Notes: generated by a model from the sequence alone, not told the origin. Counted from the stretch's first letter, positions 11,610 through 23,370 are shown. The stretch: DNA of 64,000 nucleotides from Chiridota heheva (GCA_020152595.1 JAIGNY010001203.1:657501-721500); one strand, 5' to 3'. A program made the numbers and translations.

Positions 11610-12903
11610 TGATGAACACACACGGCATGAGTTCTCGTACGTATCAGAACCATTCCAAAAGATTGCAAGGTAGTACAGATGGCAGCATCCAAATACACCT
11701 TCAAAGTGTTCGTCGGAAGTCAAAGAAGCGTGTGAAGACGTACACCCTGAACTAAAGGGAAAAGATGTAATTGACATAGCAGTGACGTACGACGGAACTT
11801 GGCAAAAGAGAGGACACACCTCACATCATGGAGTGTTCCTTGTTGTAGATCTCCTCACAGGACTCATTTTAGATTATATACTTTTGAGTAACTTCTGTGG
11901 CTCTTGTTGCCAAGCAAAGGCTTTCCTCGGTGAGAATTCAGCTGAGTACAGTATATGGTACGAAGGACATGAAGCAGAGTGTCACATCAATCATAGGGGA
12001 TCTGCTGCTGCAATGGAAGGGGCAGCGGCACTTAAATTGTGGGAACGGAGTGTGGAGAAAAATGGCATGCGCTACACCACAGTCCTTAGAGATGGAGACA
12101 CTAAAACAGTCCAATATCTCAATGAAGCTAGCGTTTATGACATACCTGCTGAAAAAAAGAGGAATGTGTAAACCATATCAGCAAGTGCATGTACGCAGCT
12201 TTAAAAAAAATCATTAATGTGAGCAAAGCTCAGAAATTACCAGCTTCTGGCAAAGGAAAGCTTACGCAGGTATGGATGAAGAAATGGTCAAGTTATTATC
12301 GTAATGCAATTGTCAAGCATGATGATGTTGCTGACATACAAAAAGCAATATGGGTCATACTAACTCATAGCAAAAGTACGGACGAAGTTCCACAACATGG
12401 CAGATGTCCAACTGGTGAAGACTCCTGGTGTTTTTACAACAGAGCTCTCGCAAAGAATGAAGACACTAAAGCTTCAAAGTCTCATCAGACTTTACCAAGT
12501 GATATTGTTCAGAGGCTAGTGCCACTTTTTCACAGACTAAGCCGGGAGAATGTTTTGAAAAGGTGCTCAAGAAAGATGACTCAAAACGTCAATGAATCTG
12601 TTAATGCTATCATTTAGATGCGTTGTCCTAAGACCATACTTGTATCAAGGCCAGTCATAGAGGTAGCTACCAAAATGGGGGTTCAAGAGTTCAATGAAGG
12701 AGCTATTAGCACACTCAAAGTGATGGACTTTTTGTCATAGGGCAAGATTCAACTTCGTCACTTATGACAACAAAGAAAAGACTCTAGGGGCAAAACGCAA
12801 AAAAGCAAAGAATGAAAATAAAGGTAGCTTCAGCAAGACAACAGGATCAATATCAGGATAAGGAGGGGTGCAGTATGCTGCAGGAGAATTCCATGATGTA
12901 TAA
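11610..12903 (+). pseudogene. Kolobok/Mutator-like transposase, copy 2, 5'-truncated
   Basis: The recognisable part begins near HGMSSRTYQNHSKRL (about 11625), then IAVTYDGTWQKRGHTSHHGV (about 11780) with the first catalytic Asp intact. LLSNFCGSCC, HRGSAAAMEGAAALKLW, VLRDGDTKT (second Asp, about 12090), GKGKLTQ, KAIWVILTHSKST (about 12345), VPQHGRCPTGEDSW and MTQNVNESVNAII (last acidic residue, about 12590) follow. It ends GVQYAAGEF and a stop at 12903. In-frame stops at about 12168, 12618 and 12740, plus frame shifts, make it non-functional. It is the best-preserved catalytic domain of the family here. The N-terminal third is absent and the gypsy integrase tail abuts it directly. Confidence 0.82.
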
Positions 12904-13003
12904 AGGCCTTTTGAACTGAGGTTTCTGCACAGAATTATTTACACTATCTTTTACGAGAGACTTCAACCTTTTCACCAGCGTTCAAATTATCCCCTTGAAA
13001 GTT

Positions 13004-13148
13004 ACTTGCCCGTCAGGCTAGTCAGTCCCGAGCCGGCTGGCCCGAATGCAGCGATTACTAGCCCAAAATATATTAATGGTATAATGCATGTAGAAAGTGC
13101 AACAATTTTTAGTTTTCATAATTTTCTTTACTTGTCCGACGGGCAAGT
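13004..13148. mobile_element. Small inverted-repeat element (MITE-like)
   Basis: ACTTGCCCGTCAGGCTAGT at 13004-13022 pairs with the reverse complement of ACTTGTCCGACGGGCAAGT at 13130-13148, matching at 16 of 19 positions. The interior has further GGC/GCCC-rich short palindromes unlike the AT-rich surroundings. No convincing target duplication was seen, so the class is unknown. Confidence 0.5.
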
Positions 13149-13724
13149 TTCATTTCATTTCATACTAGACCGAACTCTGATACAGCTAGCCCCGGGCTAT
13201 CGGGCTTACACATATTTCGAACGCTGCTTTTCACACGTTTTTCTTAAAACAGAGTTTTACAAACTTGTGACAATATTTCAGCAATGCAATGCAGGATTCG
13301 TCTAAAACTTTCACATGACTTCCATATATAATAGGCCCAGGGACTAGAATGTGTTTTTTACATAAATTTGTTTCCATTTTTAATTTATTCACATTAATGT
13401 TGCAAAAATTTGCATAAATTAAGGGTAAATCATGAAAAGTGGCCCTAACAGAAATATAAATCATTTTACAATGTTTTGAAGCACATCAGTCCCTGGAGCA
13501 TGTAATAAGGAGTAATTTGATATATCATTTGTGACTGTAGCTGTTGTGTATCTGAAGTTACGCTTTTCCTAATTTTTAGCTAATTTATATTGAAAGTGGC
13601 GGCTAATTATGCAAATGAGCTTAAATGATCATATTTTTTATGCATAATCATATTATTTGTGTATTACATTACAAGAAATAATGTAATATAGATATTTTAT
13701 GATAGATAAGAAGAAATTGTCTTT

Positions 13725-14290
13725 GGGGGTAAATGACCCCCCTAATGCAGGTTGACTCAGGGGCAACCTGTAATGTCATTCCAGATAAGTATGTACCACC
13801 TGAGACAGTAATTAACAAGACCAAACATGAATTGACAATGTATAGTCAAAGCACAGTGCCAGTCTTGGGCAATTGCAAGTTGCATGTAAGAAATCCAAAG
13901 AACAAAAAGAAGTATGCAGTATCTTTTGTTGTTGTTAGGAGTGATTCATGTGTACCGTTATTAGGTTCTAGAGCTTCTCAGCAAATAAAGCTGATGTAAG
14001 TTAAGTATGATAATATTGCTGTTGTTAATGAAACACTAAGTAAACATAACATAGAGAGGAAAGTATGTATCCCCACCAATTCAGGTGTGGAAAAGTTAGA
14101 TATCATAAGTGTGTATAAGGATGTATTTGATGGACTAGGCCATATGATAGGTAAAGTTCACTTAGAAACTGATTCCACAGTTACACCCGTTGTAATCCCT
14201 CCTCTACGAGTTCCAGTAAAACTGACTCCACAGTTACACCGTTGTAATCCCTCCTCTACGGGTTCCAGTAGCGATCAAGCCAAAGCTTAA
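13725..14290 (+). pseudogene. Second Ty3/gypsy fragment: protease and start of the reverse transcriptase region
   Basis: The frame from 13733 carries VDSGATCNVIP, the retropepsin active site, and CVPLLGSRASQQIKLM. After a stop near 14000 the frame from 14087 reads YKDVFDGLGHMIGKVHLETD and VTPVVIPPLRVPV, the segment just before the RT fingers in gypsy elements. The active-site context differs from the element at 8.1-11.6 kb (LVDTGSC), so this is a different family. It ends abruptly after a short internal duplication. Confidence 0.78.
14164..14273 (+). repeat. Two-copy tandem duplication of about 55 bp in gypsy fragment 2
   Basis: CACAGTTACACC(C)GTTGTAATCC with the following CCTCCTCTACGAGTTCCAGT occurs twice in succession. 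The second copy has lost one C, which shifts the frame. This is another small tandem event within transposon coding DNA. Confidence 0.8.
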
Positions 14291-15599
14291 AGAAGTATAC
14301 TAATATCTTCTTTGAAAGTCTGGAAAAAATCTCCAATTTATATAGAAACTCAATTTCAAATAGAAAGAAATATATAAGGATTTTAACAACTTCTATCATT
14401 ATGTAGTATGAGTGGCTTAAGCTCCTATGAAAGTCACTTTAATGTGCAAAAAAATCGTTATTGTGCAATAATTTCTTGTGAGAATAAGCTTTGGACATAA
14501 AACTTTCACTAAAATGTGTTTTTTTTTGGTCCTTTTTAGACTTTTGTTTGCATATGTTTATGTGGATTTTTTGTGAAATGCAAAAAAGTTGATGAGAGTA
14601 ATAAGTCATGATCTCACAATAAACTTCACAACATTAGGCCGAGTCAGAAAATGTTCAAAAATTAATTTATCTGCTTACAAATTTAGAAATTCTGTAATTT
14701 TTTCCTTCAAAATTAAAGAAAAAACTATTACATTGTTAGATCATGTACAAGAAGTTTATTTATCTATTACTTCGGCTATTGCAATTTCCAAGAAACAAAT
14801 GAATTTTGTCTAAATTTTCATTATTTTTCAAACATTTCTTGAAAAAGACTTCACAGATAGCAATTTAAGAATAAAAAAACTTGTAAGTTTGGTTAACCAA
14901 CAGCAAAGCAAATGCCAACGCTGATGCTGGGGGTTGTGGAGCAGTTCTTACTGCTCTTCATATAGTCAAGTTTAAAATGAAATTATATTGGAATATCCAT
15001 TTACTTGACATTTGCTTCACTTGTGTTTTGTTATTTTTCCATTGTACGTTTTGTTTGATGCATTAACAGGTGGTCTTTTTACAGTACTTAGGTGCTTCTT
15101 TTTTTATTACCTTTCTCAAACTGAAGTGGCACCAAGTATGTACGATGCAGGTTATACACCAGGTACCTGTTGTTGCTCCATTGCAAGAAGGTAGAAACAG
15201 CTGCTGTGATTACCTCGAATTACAGTGTGAATCATGCTGATGGTGGTACTTGGTCATCCCAAACAGAGAGATTTATGGTAGAAACCTGCCACTGGTATCC
15301 TCACTCCTGCTATCAATAGCTATACCAAGGTTGGGTTAATGTTTCGGTTCTTCAACCGATAATGAATTGGGAAGGACCCTTTCAACACAATCTAGAGACT
15401 ATACGTTGCACCAGCTGTTGACACCCAGTTCAGACCATTTAAATACGCTACAAGCTGATACGCTAGGTACTGGATGATAGGGCATCAAAGCGAGTCGTTA
15501 GGGCCTAATATACCTAACAAGAAATACACATAAGTCAAAGCATGCCACCATAAAAAGTCATTGCGCACTGACTGATCAGCTGTGTCCAGGTAGTACAGT
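14291..15599. other. Intergenic stretch, no gene seen
   Basis: AT-rich sequence without recognisable coding segments. The part from about 15480 may be the 5' untranslated region of the LINE that follows, but its start cannot be fixed. Confidence 0.4.
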
Positions 15600-18500
15600 A
15601 GTAGTACATACACTTTGGGGGGTGGCGCTTGACTGAAGGCGACGTTCATTAAACGTTAAGAAATTTGTTCATTCTTTTTGAAAAACCAGCTCTGCCTTTA
15701 CTATTGTAGACTTGCATACGTTATGATGACTTATTGCAGATTACTTTTGATACTTTGGATTTTTATATTATCATCCATTTTCGTGAAAAACATGTGTTTT
15801 GTGAATCTTACCAACGTTCAACTGGATAATTCTCGCGAAACTGATACTTGCTATGGATTCAGTCAACCAGAAAGCAGGGTTGAGCCGGCCAGTGAAGACA
15901 AATGGTTCACTTACACAAAAGAAAAGCTCTTTGAGATAAGGGACTTAAATCAACATAACAATACTCTGCATACCCTAGATCCCGAAGTATACAATAGGAT
16001 AAGACATTTCAAAATCAACAAAAGTAGAAGAAGAGGCAAACGTGGAGGCGCTACACGGAGACATAAGCAGGAACTTGAGAACCAAACACAAAAGGAAATA
16101 AGCTGCCATAATCTAATTCGAGTTCCGTTGGAATGCGAGCCAAAGCAACATCAACACAAGATTAAGGTTATTTCTCTTAATGCCCAGTCCATAAAGAACA
16201 AAGATATTGTAATCAAGGCATACCTTCAACATGAAGACGTAGACTTTTGCATAATAAGTGAGACCTGGCTGAGTAGCAACGATAAAGCCTGGATTGATGG
16301 TGTGATTTAAACTCCAATGGATTTACTATCCTAAATTCAAATAGAAATGCTCGCCCTGGAGGAGGTTTAGCTTGTGTTTACAGAGATAACTACAATGTTA
16401 AACAATTGAAGAGTGGCACATTGAAATCTTTTGAATTTGGAATTTGGCATGCAAAACTTAACAATATAGACAACTTCAACATAATTGGTATTTATCACCC
16501 ACCTCCATCAGATAAAAACCCAAGCAACTCAGTTTTCATTGATGAATTTTCGCAGTTTTTGATGGATGAAATATTACACCTTCATAATTATCTTATCACT
16601 GGTGACTTTAACATTCGAATTAATGACGTTAATAATAATGATGTCAAGAAATTCACAGATACAATGGATTCTTTGGGACTCGAACAACATGTACATTTTG
16701 TGACTCATAATAAGGGGAACACTATTGATTTGCTGTTCACTGAAACTTTAAGTAAATTGAATATAATGCAGTGCGATAGGACCCTACTTGTCAGACCATT
16801 GTGCAATATATTGTGCAATATCTTTAAACAAAGGAAATGTAAAGCGTTCTAAAATCAAATACAGAAAATTAAAAGGTGTTAATGTGAGAGAGTTAATGAA
16901 GAAGATGGACTTAAACAAAATTGTAACTTCTGATTCCAACATAAATGAGTTAGTTGATCTCTTCGAGGAAGAAGCAACTATAGCAATAGACTTACATGCC
17001 CCAATGATAGAAAAAGTCGTTACACAAAGAGCAACAAAACCGTGGTATACAGATGATATAAAGGAACAAAAGAAGGTGTTTAGGAAATGTGAACGTATAT
17101 GGAAATCACACAAGACTCGGGATAATTGGAGGACACTAAAATATGAAAGATATAAATATAAGAAACTGCTAACTCGATCTAAGAGAGATTCAATTACTAT
17201 AGTAAGGTGTCTGAGTGTGGAAATGACTCAAGGAAACTGTTTAAGCTTGTGGCAGAGCTAACAGGTACAAAGGATCAGAATCCCTTACCCCTACATGATA
17301 ATGGTCAAGAATTATCCGACGAGTTTGCTGATTATTTTATTAACAAAATAACTAACATCAGAGATGACCTCACAAGTAGTCCTAAATATACACCGGTCAC
17401 GACTAAAAGCATTCCATCATTGACTCAATTTGATGCATTATCAGATGAGGACTTGAAGAAAATAATAAGTTCTATGCCTACAAAATCATGTGAAAGAGAC
17501 ATTATCCCAACTACATTATAAAGCATGACTTGGATACAATTCTTCCAGTTTTAAGTCAGCTCGTCAACACATCTTTGAAATCTGGCGTATTTGCTGAAAA
17601 ATGGAAAATTGCCACTGTTCCTCCGCTTCTTAAGAAGGCTAATTTAGACACCCAACTTATAAACTATAGACCTGTAACCAATTTATGTTTCATTTCAAAG
17701 TTGGTGGAGAAGGCTGCCCTGATGCATCTTAATTTCCATTGTGAAAAACATCACTTGATGCCAGATTACCAGTCCGCATACCGTACCAATTACAGTTGCG
17801 AAACGGCTTTGACCAAATTAATGAACGATCTACTTTGGTCTATGGAAAGGCAAGAGGTCTCTGCGTTGTCTTGTATAGACCTAAGTACCGCATTTGACAC
17901 GGTAGACCATGAAATATTGCTCAAAGTTTTAAATGTTGAATTTGGTTTAGAAGGCACTGCTCTTCTCTGGTTTCAGTCCTATTTAAAGTCACGATGCTTT
18001 AGAGTCACTATTGAAAATATGTTCTCAACTACTCGGTATTTGGATTTTTCTGTGCCACAAGGATCATGCCTAGGCCCCTTTTTATATCTAGTTTATGCCA
18101 GTACCATGCAGGAATTGATTTCACATGATTTAATATTCTATGGCTATGCCGATGACCATGCAATTAGGGGATCATTTTATAGTAATAATCGTAACTCTGA
18201 AATTAAATGTAAAACTGATATTGAGGACTGCATGATTAACATTAAACATTGGATGGACTCTAATCGACTGAAAATGAATGATGCAAAGACAGAATTTATT
18301 TCATTTGGTCATGATAAGCAATTAAGAAAATGTAGCACAAATGATATTAATGTAGTTGGTACTAATGTGAACAAATCACATACCATTAGATATTTGGGTG
18401 CCCTGCTTGATTGAAACATTGTCTCTTAGATCTCATGTTACAAAAAAATGCCAAATTGCTATGTTAAACATTCAAAGACTCAAACAAATTCGCTACTCTC

Positions 18501-19290
18501 TCACCATTGATGTATGTGAAACACTTGTGCAATGTCTTGTTATATCTCATTTAGATTATGCTAATGCTATTTTAATCGGTTTACCTATTTGTGAATTAAA
18601 TAAGCTTCAACGAATACAAAACATTGCTGCAAAATTTATTCTCGGAAGGGACTATAGAGATAGTTCCACACAAACCCTCAAAGATTTACATTGGTTACCC
18701 ATTCGGGCTCGCATTGATTTTTAAATTGCCTCACTTATTTTTAAATGTTTGAATAATACCGCACCACAATATCTTATAGACTTAATAAAAACCTATTTTA
18801 TCAAAACGTCCTGGATTGCAATAACAATGGTATTTTCCTAGAAATTCCCTTTACGTCGAAAAAAATGTTTGCCGATGGGTCTTTCAGTGTGTATGGCCCC
18901 AAATTATGGAATAATCTCCCTTTCAATGTTAGGAGCAGCGGTAATTTTGAATCTTTTAAGAAATGTCTTAAGACACATCTTTTTACTAGAGAATTTATTT
19001 TATAATCATTTAAAATGTTATCTTGTTTCAAATTAATTGTACATATACTGTTTCTGATTATTTATTTTAAATATTTTTATACTTCTCATCAATTTCCAGT
19101 GTACGAATTTTAACATTTTGAACATTTTGATATCTTAAGTATTTTTATATTTTACTAGCCATAGCCATTTTTATCATCATTTTGTCTTTTAGAATTTAAT
19201 TGTATGTCATGTGAAGCGCATTCGTTACGTTGTATCTATAATGTCTGTATTGCGCTATATAAGTTGTTAATAATAATAATAATAATACAC
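15600..19290 (+). mobile_element. L2/CR1-like non-LTR retrotransposon, nearly full length, inactive
   Basis: An APE-type endonuclease precedes a reverse transcriptase on the plus strand. Endonuclease motifs are VISLNAQSIKNK (about 16170), ISETWLS (about 16255), GIYHPPPSD (about 16485), ITGDFNIRIND (about 16600), NTIDLLF and SDHCAIYCAI (about 16790). RT motifs are NYRPVTNLCFISKLVEK (about 17665), QSAYRTNYSCETAL, IDLSTAFDTVDHEILL (about 17875), VPQGSCLGPFLY (about 18055) and YGYADD (about 18140). The thumb and C-terminal part follow (SHLDYANAIL, LKDLHWLPIRARI, then FSVYGPKLWNNLP across frames). The 3' end reads GCGCTATATAAGTTG followed by a (TAA)n tail at about 19268-19288, as in L2/CR1 elements. 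Frame breaks occur near 16310, 16790, 17220, 17520 and 18405. Confidence 0.9.
15678..18724 (+). pseudogene. LINE endonuclease-reverse transcriptase ORF, frameshifted
   Basis: This is the protein-coding part of the LINE. The N-terminus contains WFTYTKEKLFEIRDLNQ and a basic SRRRGKRGG segment, common just before the endonuclease in L2-type ORFs. Endonuclease and reverse transcriptase motifs follow in five open segments (15678-16308, 16406-16852, 16788-17261, 17207-17519, 17530-18412) plus the C-terminal segment to 18722. The catalytic YADD is intact but the frame is not, so it could not produce a working protein. Confidence 0.85.
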
Positions 19291-19397
19291 TGTACGACCG
19301 CAAATAGGCCAAGGATTCAATTGAGAATAATGCAGACTGAAAAAGCTCCCTCCCAAAAGAATTGTTCATATGAGACTTAATTTGTGGACGGTTTTAC

Positions 19398-19738
19398 AAA
19401 AAATCTATTGTAGTGAAGACAAAGAAGCAGAAATCTATTGTAGTGAAAGACAAAGAAGCAGAATTCTATTGTAGTGAAGACAAAGAAGCAGAAATATATT
19501 GTAGTGAAGACAAAGAAGCAGAAATTACATTGTAATGAAGACAAAGAAGCAGAATTACATTGCAGTGAAAACAAAGAAGCAGAAATCTATTGTAGTGAAG
19601 ACAAAGAAGCAGAAATCTATTGTAGTGAAAGACAAAGAAGCAGATATCTATTGTAGTGAAGACAAAGAAGCAGAAATCTATTGTAGTGAAGACAAAGAAG
19701 CAGAAATCTATTGTAGTGAAGACAAAGAAGCAGAAAGT
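19398..19738. repeat. 30-bp minisatellite, about 11 copies
   Basis: Units built on CTATTGTAGTGAAGACAAAG plus AAGCAGAAAT repeat with a 30-bp period. Single-base insertions in some units shift the frame, so several partial reading frames (KTKKQK, DKEAEIYCSE) appear. It starts about 110 bp after the LINE (TAA)n tail. Confidence 0.95.
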
Positions 19739-19759
19739 AAGATCTGCTGAGGTGTTTGG

Positions 19760-20131
19760 TCCTCTTTAGATACAAATCTTCCTGGGCCTGGAAGATCAGG
19801 ACATTCTTCAAGTAGAAAGAAGAAAGCAAAGACTAGGAACTACAAGGCCAAAAGGACATCTGTGGAGCCTGCCTGGGCTAGCCATCCAGCTCGCATTCAT
19901 GAACTTGTGAGAAACTGTGATATGCTTGATATTCTTCATACAATTGTGATACTCATGCACTGTACAGATGCCTGGACTGTGGCCCTCAATTCTTTTTCTG
20001 TAAGGAGCATGTTGCAGAACAACATCAAGGACAACTGCAAGTTCCAGAAATTTGAAGGGTATTTAATTTTTTGTTTTATTTTATTTCTCTACATAAATGG
20101 CATTGTTAATTTACATATATTCAACATGTAA
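19760..20131 (+). other. Unrecognised coding-like stretch
   Basis: After the 30-bp array, a frame reads SSRKKKAKTRNYKAKRTS, then VEPAWASHPARIHELVRNCD and WTVALNSFSVRSMLQNN before running into low-complexity codons near 20060. A possible acceptor (CTCTTTAG, about 19769) precedes it. Composition is more gene-like than its surroundings, but I do not recognise the family. It could be an old transposon or an isolated host exon. Confidence 0.25.
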
Positions 20132-20429
20132 TAGTAACTCATTTTTGTAGGGAAACGCAGCATTATGTGCCTTGTTGTTATAATTCCCATTGATCTATTC
20201 TAAGAGTGCAGGTACCATCAAAAGTAATGATTAAAACATTAGCTCCGCAATAGCAATGGTGTTTGTTTGTCAAAAAAATGGGAAGCTAAGGAATTAACAG
20301 CAAAACTTCTAAAGATTAGAGAGTTTGAAGGGTCTGCTTAAAGTCAAAACCTTGATTTCTAGGTCAATCGTTACACAATCGACAGGAATTGCAGAACAGG
20401 TAATTGGAATGAATTAATATATTTCATTC

Positions 20430-21240
20430 TTCCCATGTTTGTTTGATGAGGGCTTAACGGCACCATGACAGCAAGGGTCAAATTGTGCCTGAGAGGTTAG
20501 ATCATTCCAGAGGTAGGAAGGAAAGAAAACGGGGAGATTGAGAGAAACACAAGAACTAAATGCCAGAAAGCTGGGATCGAGAGAGGAGGTGCATGGGTGA
20601 AAAAACAAAAGTAGAGAGAGCAGTACTAAATATGGTTGTAGAAGGAAGAATGATGAAGGAAGAAGATCATTTTATTCCGAGGGTATTTCTGCAAGAGCTC
20701 AGCTATTGAGTTGTGGGGAGCAAGGGAAGCTCTGCGAAGGTTGTACAGGGGGCAGGCAATGAGGACGTGATGGACTGTGAGGGTGCAATGGCAATTGTTG
20801 CAGAAGGGTTGGGGGAGCCAATAAGAAGGTGTGAGTGAGTGAGGTGGGTGTGACCTATTCTAAGACGGGTAATGTGAACGTTGTTGACACGGGAGAGGTT
20901 GTGGATGGTAGGTTTGATCAGAATGATGGGCTGGATGACGTGGAGTTTGTTATCAATTTGGGAGTCCCATGAGGTTTGCCAGCGGTCACAAACAAGGGAA
21001 GCAATAAGCGGTTTGATGTCAGAGAGGGGTTTGGGAAATGGCATGGGGGGAGGTTGAGGGCAAGCTTAGCAGCTGCATCAGCCCTGTCATTGCCAGGAGT
21101 GCCAACATGGCTGGGCATCCAGAAGAAAAAAACTTTTCCTGCAGAGGGTGGGTGAAAGGAGTTTACGGAGCAGGAGATGGGATGTTTCCAGATACATCAA
21201 TAAGTGATCTTATACTAGTCTTGATTTGATTCCCAGATGA
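20430..21240 (-). pseudogene. RNase H-bearing LINE 3' part (I/Jockey-like), copy 1
   Basis: On the minus strand MPSHVGTPGNDRADAAAKLA (about 21118-21060) is the RNase H motif typical of I-type LINEs. It is followed in another frame by ITRLRIGHTHLTHSHLLIGS (about 20880-20815), the conserved segment before the C-terminal Cys motif. The 3' tail reaches a GTGCCGTTAA segment near 20450. The 5' part (endonuclease, RT) is absent, as expected of a 5'-truncated insertion. The ORF is frameshifted. Confidence 0.75.
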
Positions 21241-21369
21241 GTGCTTCTCTCCTTTTCGATATACAATTTCACTTTGTTGGCCTTAACTGCTTGGTGTCTA
21301 ACTAAACAGAGCTATGATGATAGACATATCAATTCAACTGTTGCAACCATGGTAAAGGAACATCTGGTC

Positions 21370-21690
21370 AGGGCTTGAAACCAGGCAATTGCTTACCAGA
21401 TATTGCAATGATTTTGAGGTTCTCAGTAATTACCACATTAATTATGAAGATAAATTACAGTCAAAGAAAGGATGGCAGGAGAAATCTTAAGTATGCCATT
21501 CGGAAAAGTAAAGTTGCCACAAGCAAGAATCCAACCATGATGATTCTACAGCATCAATAGAGGGAGCAGCAGGGCTTCTGCTGTGGAGGTTAAGACTCAA
21601 GCAATGTTCTTTTGAAGTAAACAGTAGTTATTAGAGACACCAAAACAGTCAGCTTCATAAATGAGGCAGAGGTATATCTACTATACACCA
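21370..21690 (+). pseudogene. Kolobok-like transposase fragment, copy 4
   Basis: Short segments match copy 2 in order: a EVLSNYH-like segment (about 21415), IEGAAGLLLW (about 21557) against MEGAAALKLW, and RDTKTVSFINEAEVY (about 21631) against RDGDTKTVQYLNEASVY. Frames shift between segments. The 20-bp array begins immediately after AEVY. The match is short but collinear and is judged by eye. Confidence 0.6.
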
Positions 21691-22100
21691 GTTCTGACAG
21701 CAATACACCAGTTCTGACAGCAATACACCAGTTCTGACAGCAATACACCAGTTCTGACAGCAATACACCAGTTCTGACAGCAATACACCAGTTCTGACAG
21801 CAATACACCAGTTCTGACAGCAATACACCAGTTCTGACAGCAATACACCAGTTCTGACAGCAATACACCAGTTCTGACAGCAATACACCAGTTCTGACAG
21901 CAATACACCGGTTCTGACAGCAATACACCGGTTCTGACAGCAATACACCGGTTCTGACAGCAATACACCGGTTCTGACAGCGTTACACCGGTTCTGACAG
22001 CAATACACCAGTTCTGACAGCGATACACCGGTTCTGACAGTGATACACCGCTTCTGACAGTGATACAGCGGTTCTGACAGTGATACACCAGTTCTGACAG
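21681..22100. repeat. 20-bp minisatellite, 21 copies
   Basis: CAATACACCAGTTCTGACAG repeats head to tail with almost perfect identity from about 21681 to 21900. More diverged units (CACCGG, CGATAC, TGATAC, GTTACAC) occupy the right-hand third. The array starts within transposase sequence. Minus-strand frames of up to about 217 codons (CCQNWCIAVRTGVLLSEL) arise only from the periodicity. Confidence 0.97.
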
Positions 22101-22650
22101 AGGAATGCATGAAGCATACAAATAAACGTACATATCTGCATTGAAGAAATTTGTGGATTAGAGTGGAGGGAGTGGGTGAGGGGAAAATCCACCCAAGTAT
22201 GTATGAAGAAGTGAGATGCATTATATCATGGGAATGCCATCTATCAAAATAAAGTGAAAAAATGCATTTTTGCCATACTAATGCATAATTAGGCTTTTTA
22301 TAATGCATACAAGGTAGACATCCCCCTTCCCACCATTAAAGGAATATTTTTGCATATGTGGTTACCAATAAAATACTTAATAAAATCCCATTGTGAGAAA
22401 TTAATTGATAACTTCATAAATGTGTGATGAAATTTTTGATTTTGTTAATTTGGCTTTTGTTTTCTATGCTTATTCAATGTCTTAAAACATTGCTTTTTCA
22501 CTTTGATAGATTTCACATTTGTCATTATCAATATTATTAATGGACATGAATGACTTTGTGATTTTGACTGAATAAGTTTGGTTCTATTATACTCAGATTT
22601 TTTTGAAAAAGGTCATTATCAGTATGCTTATTGGGAGGTACATGTGTTTA
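22101..22650. other. AT-rich spacer, no gene seen
   Basis: No recognisable coding or structural feature was found in this interval. Confidence 0.4.
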
Positions 22651-22740
22651 TTTGTTTGTTGATGTTTAACGGCACTGTGACAGTCAGAGTAGAATGTGCC
22701 AAGAGGGCACTAAAAATCTATGGTGCAAGAGTTAGGTACT
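22651..22740 (-). mobile_element. LINE 3'-tail fragment, copy 2 of the family
   Basis: GTTTAACGGCACTGTGACAG followed by TGTGCCAAGAGGG and GGTGCAAGAGTTAGG closely matches the 3' tail of the minus-strand LINE at 40254-40815. Only about 90 bp are present, as in an extreme 5' truncation. Confidence 0.65.
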
Positions 22741-23370
22741 TGAATTTAATACAATCCCATCATTTCATAATTAAAAAGATTGTGATAACCTGGGATTAAT
22801 CATTGATAAATTTTTTTCTCTCTTCATATTGCTCAAATCTTATTTCAATTGTCTGTTTGTTTGTTTTGTTTTTTAATCAGAAATTTTTCAGTCATACTTC
22901 ATATTTCTAAATGTTTTAAAGGACACAGAATTTGAAGCATTTATCTAGTATTTACTACCATATATTTTCCCCTTTGTCCTAGCTGGCTTGCACCATCTTT
23001 TTCGGCAGCTGTCCCCAACTAGGTAATCTGATCAGCTGCCTTCCCTGCAGCTATCCCCAACTACTGTAGCTCATCTAATCAGTAAAATGAGCAGGTAAAT
23101 ACTGGTCTGGAGAGAATCAAGGATCATGTGTCATACATATCAGAAACTCACGTTATGAGTCATTGCAAACTCTTAACTTTTGAACCATAATGAAATAGCG
23201 AATGATTATAAGTAGTGATTATTTGAAATATCTTCTCAAAAATCGTATTGAATTCTTTCAGTTTTTTGTAGCTAATGGCTGATCAAAGCTAATAGATATG
23301 CTATTATACATGTGAAAATTGTGTTTTAGTATTTCAGGCCTCTGTACGGACAAACAGATGTTATAAAAAA
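22741..23370. other. Spacer, no gene seen
   Basis: Contains two copies of an AGCTG(T/C)CCCCAACTA(C/G) motif near 23007 and 23049, but no coding sequence that I recognise. Confidence 0.35.

Noticed and set aside
21590..22308. Minus-strand frames of up to 217 codons with CCQNWCIAVRTGVLLSEL repeats
   Set aside because: Produced by the 20-bp array cycling through frames without stops; no family similarity.
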